A stretch of 32,998 nt of DNA from positions 1 through 32,998 of the forward strand of contig WRGF01000206.1 in NCBI GenBank assembly GCA_009787345.1. Reading direction: 5' to 3'. Positions 6,778 through 13,573 of the stretch are shown here, in pieces. The notes under the pieces are model-generated. The model made no database searches, was not told where the DNA came from, and worked only from the letters and a program-made list of their open reading frames with translations. This DNA is from Turicibacter sp. (GTDB lineage: Bacteria > Bacillota_I > Bacilli_A > MOL361 > Turicibacteraceae). Both the position numbers and the translations under genes were made by a program. Position 1 is the first letter of the stretch, and the number at the start of each line of letters is the position of its first letter.

Positions 6778-7176
6778 CTATAAATTATCCACTATCGCTT
6801 CAATAGGTATGTTCAATTCTTCAATAAATTTCAAGAGTTTTTGAAATGGCTCTGGGTTCATTCTCCCAATGACTTCAAAGTCAATTTTTTCTTTTTTGAA
6901 AAAATAAAATTGTTCTGTCTTGACAAAGCCATCTTTGCCGTTGTTCGGATTTGTCAGTAAGTCCCCATTTTTCACTTCAAAATTGCCACGGAATTTTAAC
7001 TTCTTTTCTCGTTGCTGTGGATTTTTGAAAGATGACATGACATTGCAAACCATATCATAATCAAGACTTGAAATTTTTCCATCCTTGTCGTTGATGACTA
7101 CAAAGGAGTGCCTACCGATTAATTTGTCACCGTGCTTATAGTTTTCAACGATTAAAATATCTCCCGCCTTACACAT
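6778..7176 (-). CDS. PemK/MazF-like protein, candidate toxin
   Basis: 132 aa. The start CKAGDILIVENYKHGDK, followed by GRHSFVVINDKDGKI, resembles the opening strands of the PemK/MazF fold (GDI/GDV, then VV[IL] followed by Asp/Asn). Downstream are YDMVCNVMSSF and GKDGFVKTEQFYFF, consistent with a compact beta-barrel with helices. MazF proteins are ribosome-independent mRNA endonucleases. I cannot confirm the catalytic Arg/Thr pair by eye. It overlaps an upstream acidic 54-aa gene by 8 bases, has no internal ribosome binding site of note, and is followed by a terminator: the layout of an antitoxin-toxin operon. Alternatively it may belong to a phage family only related in fold. Family assignment is moderate. 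Confidence 0.55.
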   Translation of the reverse strand: MCKAGDILIVENYKHGDKLIGRHSFVVINDKDGKISSLDYDMVCNVMSSFKNPQQREKKLKFRGNFEVKNGDLLTNPNNGKDGFVKTEQFYFFKKEKIDFEVIGRMNPEPFQKLLKFIEELNIPIEAIVDNL

Positions 7177-7333
7177 CTTCCTGCTCCTCTACCCACACAT
7201 CTGTGATAATAATTTTCGCTTTCCCACTCAATACTTCTTCTGACCAGTCAATCGGGGTCACATCTTTTAGGGCTTCCTCTGTGGAAATAAAACGCACTTC
7301 TCTTGTTTTTAAAAATTCCTTCATATCGAACAT
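7169..7333 (-). CDS. 54-aa acidic protein, candidate antitoxin
   Basis: 54 aa, beginning MFDMKEFLKTREVRF and ending IIITDVWVEEQEDV. It is acidic, with the C-terminal dozen residues dominated by Glu and Asp as in small type II antitoxins whose tail wraps the toxin. AGGAGGTG precedes the ATG at an ideal distance. The stop overlaps the start of the PemK/MazF-like gene by 8 bases, so the pair is translationally coupled, antitoxin first. I see no obvious DNA-binding domain. The upstream promoter at 7396-7424 serves only this pair. The function is inferred from context. Confidence 0.55.
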   Translation of the reverse strand: MFDMKEFLKTREVRFISTEEALKDVTPIDWSEEVLSGKAKIIITDVWVEEQEDV

Positions 7334-7395
7334 CCCAACACCTCCTTGACGGCTTCGTAGATAGTATATGTCATTTTGCGAGTTTAATTGTCTTT

Positions 7396-7424
7396 ATTAT
7401 ATCATTTTTATTTTAGTGGGGCAA
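7396..7424 (-). promoter_or_regulatory. Strong sigmaA-type promoter of the candidate TA pair
   Basis: On the minus strand TTGCCC (7419-7424), a 17-bp spacer and a perfect TATAAT (7396-7401) preceded by TGA (extended -10). It lies right after the tail chaperone stop codon and 63 bases before the 54-aa gene. It gives the pair expression independent of the late operon. Confidence 0.8.
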
Positions 7425-7430
7425 GGCATT

Positions 7431-8056
7431 TTAAGTCGGCTTAAATCCATTCAAAATATTCTGGCTATCGTTCACAACCCTGTCCACACGCTCTTTGTCC
7501 ATCCCCGATTGTTTGACCTTAGCCGTGTGACCTACGACTTGCTTCTTCCAGTCCTCATAGTTTTTATCTGCCTGTGAAGCTAAATACATTGACCACAGCT
7601 TATCTTCATTCATGTCGTTGTACATTTCCTGAATGGCTTCCAAGAAATCCCCTTCAAATGCCGTTTCTAGCCATTTTAAGGGGTCATGGTAGCGTTTGAA
7701 TAAGTCATTGGTAAATTTACTTACTCCGATTTCAGCAATGCACTGGCACGCTCGATAGCCTTGGAAAAACCCGGTTGTTTCACATATGCTCCCACTAGGT
7801 CGATGAAGTCACCCAAGTCTAGGGCGCTGATTTCCGGCAAGGAAAGGTCTGACCCTTTGGCAAGGAGTTGGTAAATCTCATGCTCGCATTTATCCAAGTT
7901 TCCTAAGATAGTTTGAATCATCATGACCCCTAGTGCTTGTTGGTTGTCCCCCGCTGACTTGATTAATTCTGGGAGTGATTTGAGGTCGATTTTAGATACG
8001 ACTTTAGTTAGTAAAAAGAGGTCGCTTGCTTGCAAGCCCTTAAATTTAAATTCCAT
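7431..8056 (-). CDS. Tail assembly chaperone gpGT, -1 frameshift product
   Basis: Predicted 208-aa fusion made by a -1 ribosomal frameshift at GGGTTTT (7766-7772). After codon 97 of gpG, translation would continue as FQGYRACQCIAEIGVSKF and run open to the stop at 7431. The T part includes NDLFKRYHDPLKWLETAF and ends VVNDSQNILNGFKPT. This is the gpG/gpGT organisation of lambda-type long-tailed phages, in which the two chaperones coat and load the tape measure protein in a defined ratio. No separate start with a ribosome binding site is visible for the T part, which supports frameshifting. Downstream, the tape measure gene is displaced by 2 kb of accessory DNA. Confidence 0.8.
7721..8056 (-). 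CDS. Tail assembly chaperone gpG
   Basis: 111 aa, MEFKFKGLQASDLFLLTK to SALLKSE. The size, the helical Asp/Leu-rich composition and the position between tail tube genes and tape measure fit the tail chaperone G family of Bacillota siphoviruses. AAAGGAAAG precedes the ATG. It ends in the zero frame 45 bases past the slippery site. gpG is not part of the finished virion: it binds tape measure protein during tail assembly (family knowledge). Confidence 0.8.
   Translation of the reverse strand: MEFKFKGLQASDLFLLTKVVSKIDLKSLPELIKSAGDNQQALGVMMIQTILGNLDKCEHEIYQLLAKGSDLSLPEISALDLGDFIDLVGAYVKQPGFSKAIERASALLKSE
7766..7772 (-). other. Programmed -1 frameshift heptamer GGGTTTT
   Basis: On the minus strand the gpG frame reads CCG GGT TTT TCC, so G GGT TTT matches the X XXY YYZ slippery pattern. 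Five T in a row follow GGG. The -1 frame then stays open for 111 codons. I see no clear downstream pseudoknot, as in lambda G-T, where the heptamer alone is the main element. Confidence 0.85.
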
Positions 8057-8081
8057 AATATCTTTCCTTTCATTTTACAAC

Positions 8082-9317
8082 CTAAATAAATGCCATTTCA
8101 AATTGAACCTGACAATTCCCGTTAGTCGCTGATGTCAGGTACGTAACGCCCGCTTCACATAATTCGCTAAAAAACATATGAACAGCTACGTTACCGCCCG
8201 GGTCATAGTTCATTATAATCGCCCCATCCATTATAACACCACTAGGCCCTGCCCCCGATGTTATAATACGCAATTCGGTGATGGGGTCAATAATGATTAA
8301 CAACTGAAAAAAACCTTGGTCTAGGATGTCAATCACAGGGACGAAAACACCTTGCCCTGTAAAAAATAGTTTGGCTTGTGGCGTTGAGATTCCGACATTG
8401 GTTACGAAGCCTGAACAAAAGAAAGGCTTATTTTTGTAAGTTTCCAAATCAGAAGGCAACAAGATGCCGTCAGCGTAAACGTGCAATCTTTTCATCAGTG
8501 TCCCCTTTGTCATAACAAAACTACCGTTGACTTTGCGGGTAACAAAATCCCCCATCGTCAACGATTCCCTCGGGATTGACTTTAACATACCCGAAATGTC
8601 AACCGTGGCGATTGGATACGAGTAGCCTGAAACGTTTTGATTCATGCTGATAATTTTAGTCGTTTCATTAAAAGTCGCTTCGTTGATGTAAGCGGGCAAC
8701 TGAACCGTTTTTACGATGTTGTTCCCGTTGTAAAAATAAAGGTTCCTCCCTAACAAAGTCACATCCGTAAAACTCACTTCATTGGCAAACTGTGCCAAGC
8801 TAACCTCCTTCACAACAACCCCTGTAATGTCGTAGAATTTCAAAATATTTTCATCCAAGCGGACATTATGATACGCTTGACCGCAATGGGTTTCACAAGC
8901 ATCCAAGCGGATTTCATGCTCTGCCCCTAGCTTTTCAAGGGCATCAATTTTGGTCGTGTGTTCAGCCACCTTGATTTGAAGGTAGCTGACATCCGTTTCG
9001 ACACCGACTAACAAGGGCGAAAGGTCAACGTAGCCCAACAGGACGCTCTCATGGTAAAAGCGTAAGTTATTCCCTGTCAATGTCAGACCCGTGATGAAGT
9101 TCCCCAAATCCCCGATAATCGTTTGGTTCACCAAGGAAGCCAGTGACACGGTTTCCACGAGAATATCATCAAGGTCGTAAAATTCCAAGGTCGTTCCCGC
9201 CAGTTCGCAACGTTGGAATGCCCCTTTGAAGGAATCAATCAGGTCGAACATTTCTTGTTCTTCGATGGTCGAGAGGGCTTCAAAGTAGCTTTGCAAAGTA
9301 ATTGTATCTTGTTTCAT
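8082..9317 (-). CDS. Fibre-like virion protein with FY repeats
   Basis: 411 aa between the major tail protein and the tail chaperones. The first 65 residues (STIEEQEMFDLIDSF, then AFQRCELAGTTLEFYDLDD) match the N-terminus of the 627-aa upstream neighbour, so both probably share a docking domain. The N-terminal half contains at least four ~24-residue units of the form L-x-G-x-x-L-x-F-Y followed by V-x-x-V-x-L (starting near residues 39, 78, 153, 188), separated by a short coiled coil (KVAEHTTKIDALEKLGAEHE). Such FY units are common in trimeric phage fibres. The C-terminal half (240-411) is beta-rich and may be a receptor-binding or decoration head. The exact role is unknown. An ideal AAGGAGGTG precedes the start. 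Confidence 0.6.
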   Translation of the reverse strand: MKQDTITLQSYFEALSTIEEQEMFDLIDSFKGAFQRCELAGTTLEFYDLDDILVETVSLASLVNQTIIGDLGNFITGLTLTGNNLRFYHESVLLGYVDLSPLLVGVETDVSYLQIKVAEHTTKIDALEKLGAEHEIRLDACETHCGQAYHNVRLDENILKFYDITGVVVKEVSLAQFANEVSFTDVTLLGRNLYFYNGNNIVKTVQLPAYINEATFNETTKIISMNQNVSGYSYPIATVDISGMLKSIPRESLTMGDFVTRKVNGSFVMTKGTLMKRLHVYADGILLPSDLETYKNKPFFCSGFVTNVGISTPQAKLFFTGQGVFVPVIDILDQGFFQLLIIIDPITELRIITSGAGPSGVIMDGAIIMNYDPGGNVAVHMFFSELCEAGVTYLTSATNGNCQVQFEMAFI

Positions 9318-9329
9318 GTTGTCACCTCC

Positions 9330-11213
9330 TTAGAATGAACCCCAGATTCTGACGCTTCTCGGCACAAGGGTGTTTGGCACTTGTGTGCCGTCCAATGAAA
9401 ATAAAACAATTCTGAACCTTTGGTTGCTTGCTGATAACGCCGTTTTCCAAATGTATGAATCCCCCGCACCTATATGGACAAAAGTAGTCCCTTGACCCGA
9501 ATAAACAAGTTGGGCTTCCTCTGGGTTATGGGTATGCTCCCCGAACGCTTGAGTTTGCCCTCCTGATGGGTTATCAAACAAAACGCTTACCAACAACCTC
9601 CGCCCTTCGTTCATGGCATTTAAAACGGTCGAATTTAAAATATCCATATTGATGGCAATGCCAAGCGGGCTGACATTCCCAGAAGTGTAAGTCGGGTAGG
9701 GTGCATCTTGCAACTGAACCCATTGCGGAACATTCGGGTCGCCAATGCGTACCCATCCATTTGAATCCGCTTGGCTGATTCCAATAATCCCAAAGCTACT
9801 ATCCGGGGTGAATGTGTAGCCCCATCCATCGAAGTTAAATGACACGTTCCGCCAATACATCCCATCTTGGCAAGTAATCCTTTGGATGGCTCTGCCATTG
9901 CTAGGGACGTTTTCCTGAATGTTTCCTGACGTGATGTTGACCTCCAATACAAAGTGTTGTTTTTGCATACTTACTGGAGCATTATTCCAATATGACGGGT
10001 AGCCGTTGACCATGGTGCAGACACGCTTCATTGGGGTTACCGTACCATACATGAAAAAATTACTGTTGAAGTCAAAGTATGGGGTACTGAAAGTGTAATC
10101 GTTCGGAATGCTAATCTCGGATGTTGTCAACAACCGCTTCCCGCTATAAAGCCTAACATCATTGATATTATCTTGCGGTGAATCTTTGAAGTTGACAAGC
10201 CAGTCCAGTAACTCACCGTAGGAACGAAAACTCACATGGCTAAAATTGTAACTCGGGTCGTTCCAATCCTTGCCCCCGTATTTAAAAGTTATCTGGGCTT
10301 GATTTCCCCAACCTGAAAAGTTGACACCGTAATTAGACAGCTGTTTCCCTCTCAACATGATATCCCCAACGGGTGCTCCCACAACATCTACCCAAAAAGG
10401 AAAGTCATAAAGTTCCCCTGAATCATTGTTATACCAACCACTTTTCTTGGTGACTAGCATATCAATGTAAATGGTCAAGTTGGTCGTGGATGGGTCGTAC
10501 TCCCATGCAACCCCTTCCCCCACTTCGATGACCAAATCCCTGATTTCTCCAAGGTATTGTAGGACTTCACCCAATTCGTCTGGTGTGTTCCCTTCCAAAA
10601 CATCCAATCTGCCCTCTGCATCGTCCAAGCGGTCAGTAATGTCCGAAAGGTCAGGCTTCAGGTCACTTAAATCCACGGAACTAACAATGGTATGGAAGGA
10701 ATCGTACATTTCTACCACATTGCCGTTGAGTTCCAGAAAATAAGGGAGCTTCTTAAATTCGTCCTCCATCAAGTCCATTCTATCGGTGAATGTCGTGTGG
10801 TCGGTCATAATCTGGGAAAAATCGCTGTTAATCGTTGAAATGTCATCCTTAATTTCCTGAATGGAACTGCTGTAACCGTTGACCTGTGTTTCCAAGTCGC
10901 CCACCCGAGTTGACAGCATGGCAACCAAAGGGTTCAGGTTCACCACGTCCACCAAGACCCCAGAAGCGTAAAACTCCAACATCTGACCATTTAGCATGGC
11001 ATGGGTAAATGAACCGCTCCCGATTAGTGAGGAAAGGTCGATTTGATATTCGGGGTTATTGTCCAACCCATAAAAGGTAATGATGGAACCCGCTAGGGTG
11101 CATCTATGGAAGGCACATTGAAGGGAATCTACCAAGTCAACCATTTCAAATTCTTCGATGGTCGAACCGCCTTTGAAGTATCCCTTTAACACATCTGATT
11201 GTTGTCTAGGCAT
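9330..11213 (-). CDS. Large fibre-like virion protein, candidate receptor-binding or tail decoration
   Basis: 627 aa. The N-terminus (STIEEFEMVDLVDSL, then AFHRCTLAGSIITFYGLDN and a second unit MLNGQMLEFYASGVLVDVVNL) is paralogous to the 411-aa neighbour. Residues ~95-235 are helical and coiled-coil-like, with heptads (VGDLETQVNGYSSSIQEI; ITDRLDDAEGRLDVLEG), interrupted by another FY unit. The C-terminal ~390 residues are rich in Trp, Tyr, Phe, Gly and Asn with beta character (SGWGNQAQITFKYGGKDW), typical of carbohydrate-binding tail modules. This architecture of dock, coiled coil and globular head suggests a trimeric fibre. The location just after the major tail protein is odd for a baseplate fibre, so decoration of the tail tube or neck is possible. 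The family was not recognised. AGAGGTG precedes the ATG. Confidence 0.6.
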   Translation of the reverse strand: MPRQQSDVLKGYFKGGSTIEEFEMVDLVDSLQCAFHRCTLAGSIITFYGLDNNPEYQIDLSSLIGSGSFTHAMLNGQMLEFYASGVLVDVVNLNPLVAMLSTRVGDLETQVNGYSSSIQEIKDDISTINSDFSQIMTDHTTFTDRMDLMEDEFKKLPYFLELNGNVVEMYDSFHTIVSSVDLSDLKPDLSDITDRLDDAEGRLDVLEGNTPDELGEVLQYLGEIRDLVIEVGEGVAWEYDPSTTNLTIYIDMLVTKKSGWYNNDSGELYDFPFWVDVVGAPVGDIMLRGKQLSNYGVNFSGWGNQAQITFKYGGKDWNDPSYNFSHVSFRSYGELLDWLVNFKDSPQDNINDVRLYSGKRLLTTSEISIPNDYTFSTPYFDFNSNFFMYGTVTPMKRVCTMVNGYPSYWNNAPVSMQKQHFVLEVNITSGNIQENVPSNGRAIQRITCQDGMYWRNVSFNFDGWGYTFTPDSSFGIIGISQADSNGWVRIGDPNVPQWVQLQDAPYPTYTSGNVSPLGIAINMDILNSTVLNAMNEGRRLLVSVLFDNPSGGQTQAFGEHTHNPEEAQLVYSGQGTTFVHIGAGDSYIWKTALSASNQRFRIVLFSLDGTQVPNTLVPRSVRIWGSF

Positions 11214-11228
11214 CGTTTCACCTCTTTC

Positions 11229-11267
11229 AAAAAAAATAGGGCATTACTCGCAATCGGTAAATGCCCT
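11229..11267 (-). terminator. Intrinsic terminator after the major tail protein
   Basis: On the minus strand AGGGCATT (11267-11260) pairs with AATGCCCT (11245-11238), extended by two pairs past a one-base bulge, then TATTTTTTTT. It would make the highly needed major tail protein mRNA more abundant than the downstream fibre and chaperone genes. Confidence 0.85.
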
Positions 11268-11318
11268 GAAAAGTAAATAGGTAACTCCCATCATGAATAA
11301 GCCAAATACCAGTTCCAT
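11244..11318 (-). CDS. 24-aa peptide coupled to the major tail protein
   Basis: The ATG overlaps the major tail protein stop (TAATG) and encodes MELVFGLFMMGVTYLLF followed by RAFTDCE: one short hydrophobic helix and a charged end. It has no separate ribosome binding site, so only reinitiating ribosomes would translate it. Its stop codon lies at the start of the 3-prime arm of the terminator hairpin, so a translating ribosome would cover the 5-prime arm and disturb termination. It may be a leader-peptide-like regulator or a chance ORF. Confidence 0.4.
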   Translation of the reverse strand: MELVFGLFMMGVTYLLFRAFTDCE

Positions 11319-11890
11319 TATTGTGGCAAGTAAATCTGATAAGGGATGTAGTTGAGATTGGCTTGTGCAATCGGGGCTACCCCTTTAAATTCCACCTCGT
11401 AAGTTGCGTTTTGTTTATCCTGTGGGCTAAATTCCAATGCGCCTAGACAAATAGCATTTTGTAGGATGAAGATAATCGGCTTGTCTGCTGACGTTTTTCC
11501 AACAAAACCAATGTTTTGCAAATAGTCGGAAGCTGATAATTGGGACTTGGAAGTGTAGACCCTGTGAACCCCTGCCACGCTTAGGGCGGTATCTTCCACT
11601 AAATGGAGAATGTCAGTAAACTGAGTGTTGCTAAACTCCGTCACAGTGGCTTTAATGGATGCTTCTTCGCCCACCTTGAATACCAACCCTTGAACGGATA
11701 CGGTCGCACCGTCAATCTGTGGTTCGAAGTATTCGGGCTTGAAAGATACTGTCCCGCCCCCAGAGGTTGCTCCTAGGATGGTTCCGTTCCACCCGGTGCC
11801 GTCATAAGCTAAGTCTTTATAAAATGTCCCCGCCCCTAGAACAAGGTTCTGTGGCGTATTTGCCGTAATCCCGTGATTTGTAATAGGCAT
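11318..11890 (-). CDS. Major tail protein (tail tube)
   Basis: 190 aa. The Gly/Thr-rich start (NTPQNLVLGAGTFYKDLAY, TILGATSGGGTVSFKPEY), then the GATVSVQGLVFKVGEEASIK segment and a C-terminal NATYEVEFKGVA, fit tube proteins of Gram-positive siphoviruses with the gpV/Hcp-like beta-barrel. Gene order agrees: it follows the tail terminator and connector genes and precedes the chaperones. Hexamer rings of this protein stack around the tape measure protein. A strong GGGAGG ribosome binding site and a terminator directly after the gene fit high expression. Confidence 0.8.
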   Translation of the reverse strand: MPITNHGITANTPQNLVLGAGTFYKDLAYDGTGWNGTILGATSGGGTVSFKPEYFEPQIDGATVSVQGLVFKVGEEASIKATVTEFSNTQFTDILHLVEDTALSVAGVHRVYTSKSQLSASDYLQNIGFVGKTSADKPIIFILQNAICLGALEFSPQDKQNATYEVEFKGVAPIAQANLNYIPYQIYLPQ

Positions 11891-11902
11891 TTAAATTCCT
11901 CC

Positions 11903-12256
11903 CTAAATCTCATATTTTGAATAGATGAAGCTGAAATAGCAATCTTGCCGTTTTAACTCTAGGTCGCCTGTCGGAACGGCTTGGCTATTGTCGTAAGTGA
12001 TGAATAGCGTTTCGCCGTTGTCCAGTCGCCTATAATCCGTAAATATCCGTTTCAAGTCGTTTTTGAGGTCAACCAGTTCCGATTGCTTCCCTCTGGTAAA
12101 TAGGGTCAGGATGATTTGCCCTTTGGTCAGGTTATCCTCGAAGGTATAGGTTTCAAAGATTTCTGAAACGATGTAAGGATATTGCACGGTTTCCGTGAAC
12201 TCTTGGAAATTGTAATTAAAGTCCTGTAATTCCAATGCTAGGGTTTCCAGTATCAT
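11903..12256 (-). CDS. Tail terminator / tail completion protein
   Basis: 117 aa, MILETLALELQDFNYNFQEF to CYFSFIYSKYEI. The size, the position directly upstream of the major tail protein, and the pattern of an N-terminal helix, a central IILTLFTRGKQSEL strand-helix and a C-terminal strand with YFSFIY fit the gpU/gp17-type tail terminator family. That protein caps the tail tube and joins it to the head. Its start overlaps the previous gene by four bases (ATGA). The assignment rests on gene order and size more than on a signature motif. Confidence 0.65.
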   Translation of the reverse strand: MILETLALELQDFNYNFQEFTETVQYPYIVSEIFETYTFEDNLTKGQIILTLFTRGKQSELVDLKNDLKRIFTDYRRLDNGETLFITYDNSQAVPTGDLELKRQDCYFSFIYSKYEI

Positions 12257-12660
12257 TTAAAATCCGCTCCCAGTGATTGCCCCCGCTTGATGATGGCACC
12301 TTTCTTTTCCATGTAAGCACTGTAAAGCATCCGCTTAGGTTTTGTCCCTTTGGTAAAGACCCGTTTCCCTGTTTTGGGGTCAATATAGACCCATCCGCCT
12401 TGTCTTCCGTCATGGTTCAAGGCATAGTCCCCGGTACCCATCTCTAACCAAATGGCGTACTCCAAGGGGCTTCCAACGTAGTATTCAAACTTGTTTACCC
12501 GCTGTACCGCCCATGAGCCTTTGAGTTGCCCGGTATCCACTGGGGTTCTTTTAGCTGTAGCATCCTCAACCTCAGAACACGCTTCAATCAGGAAGTTTTC
12601 CAAAGCGTGCTCTAACTGGCTAATCACCATAGCGCTGTTGTCTTTAAATTCAACACTCAT
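12253..12660 (-). CDS. HK97 gp10-like head-tail joining protein
   Basis: 135 aa. The sequence RTPVDTGQLKGSWAVQRV, followed by EYAIWLEMGTGDYA and GWVYIDPKTGKRV, is the signature of the HK97 gp10/minor tail protein family: the TPVDTG...S motif, then Y...E.GTG, and a C-terminal PKRMLYSAYMEKK helix. These proteins act in the neck at the head-tail junction. AAGGGGTGA precedes the ATG. It overlaps the next gene by four bases. Confidence 0.85.
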   Translation of the reverse strand: MSVEFKDNSAMVISQLEHALENFLIEACSEVEDATAKRTPVDTGQLKGSWAVQRVNKFEYYVGSPLEYAIWLEMGTGDYALNHDGRQGGWVYIDPKTGKRVFTKGTKPKRMLYSAYMEKKGAIIKRGQSLGADFK

Positions 12661-12671
12661 TTTGTCACCCC

Positions 12672-13019
12672 TTATGGAGTTACCAATTTCAGGGCGATTT
12701 CATAATGAACGCCCCAAAACTGCACATCGTCAATTAATAAGATGTCGTATTCCTTTCCCCTACAAATGAATTTTAATTCGTGCACAGGGTACTCCAATGG
12801 GAAGTAATCGCAATAAAAGACATGGGTGGATTGCTCCATCTTGCCCTTATAGCTGATTCTTTCCGTCTGTTCGTCCTGAAAGTCAAGGATACCCCAAATG
12901 TCCGCTATGTCCGTCCATATAGGCTCGTTTTCCCCTCTTGCGGTTCTGGCATCTTGCTTCCTTTTAAATGTCCCTTGGATATTTGGCATGATGTTAGGCA
13001 ATCTGGGTGTGTGGTGCAT
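12672..13019 (-). CDS. Head closure / head-tail adaptor protein
   Basis: 115 aa from the ATG that overlaps the previous stop (TGATG); an upstream GTG at 13028 would add three residues. The sequence TFKRKQDARTARGENEP, then DIWGILDFQDEQTERISY and a C-terminal KEYDILLIDDVQFWGVHYEI, resembles the SPP1 gp16/HK97 gp7-type stopper family in size, the central 'ERISYKGKMEQSTHVF' region and order. It closes the portal channel before tail docking (inference from family). Confidence 0.65.
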   Translation of the reverse strand: MHHTPRLPNIMPNIQGTFKRKQDARTARGENEPIWTDIADIWGILDFQDEQTERISYKGKMEQSTHVFYCDYFPLEYPVHELKFICRGKEYDILLIDDVQFWGVHYEIALKLVTP

Positions 13020-13564
13020 CAGTGCCACACCCTTTTGTACATATCTAAGCTTTTTAGGATGTCGGTCGGGTAGCCTAATAAATATTTGCTCTGCTCATCG
13101 CTCGGTTTCCAATATTTCACTTGGTGCCGTCCTAGAGTTTCGCTTTCCACATCCCCGCCTGTCGCTCCGTCCGTCCCTTTTGTCAGCTTCCATCTTAGTA
13201 ACTTTTCCGCACAGTCAATCACTGGGTATGGGTATTTTACCAGTGTCGCCAGATTAAACGGTTCTTCAAACAAAGGATAATCCACCTCCGTCCAATCCGT
13301 GCCTACCGTCTGAACGACGTACAAGCCCTGATTGATGGATTTTGTTATCTGGATGGTATCGCCTTCACGGATATACCTTGAATCCCCTAGTAAGCCTGTT
13401 GTGGTGCTTTCAGCCGTGAATCTTGCCCTACGTTCTTGAAAATTATTGTTCGTGTATTCCCTGATGGCTTCTTCAATCACTGCTAGTTCCCAAGCAATCA
13501 GATTCAAATCAATGGAAGCAAATTCAGGATTCTTGATGATAAAATCGGCGGGTGATAGAATCAT
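13019..13564 (-). CDS. Head-tail connector (adaptor) protein
   Basis: 181 aa. The helical N-terminus (SPADFIIKNPEFASIDL, AVIEEAIREYTNNNF) and an internal beta insertion (GDTIQITKSINQGLYVV) resemble SPP1 gp15/HK97 gp6-type adaptors that form a ring under the portal. It follows the capsid genes directly, the usual place for the adaptor. The C-terminal GGDVESETLGRHQVKYW is a common end of this family. It overlaps the stopper gene by one base. Confidence 0.7.
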   Translation of the reverse strand: MILSPADFIIKNPEFASIDLNLIAWELAVIEEAIREYTNNNFQERRARFTAESTTTGLLGDSRYIREGDTIQITKSINQGLYVVQTVGTDWTEVDYPLFEEPFNLATLVKYPYPVIDCAEKLLRWKLTKGTDGATGGDVESETLGRHQVKYWKPSDEQSKYLLGYPTDILKSLDMYKRVWH

Positions 13565-13573
13565 ACCATCACC

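Noticed and set aside
7431-7643. Independent 70-aa gene starting at TTG (MEAIQEMYND)
   Set aside because: The frame is open further upstream without a ribosome binding site and joins gpG through the -1 slippery site. It is the gpT part of the fusion.
9574-9952. Two minus-strand ORFs overlapping the 627-aa fibre gene
   Set aside because: Out-of-frame shadows within a clearly coding aromatic-rich protein, with no separate start signals.
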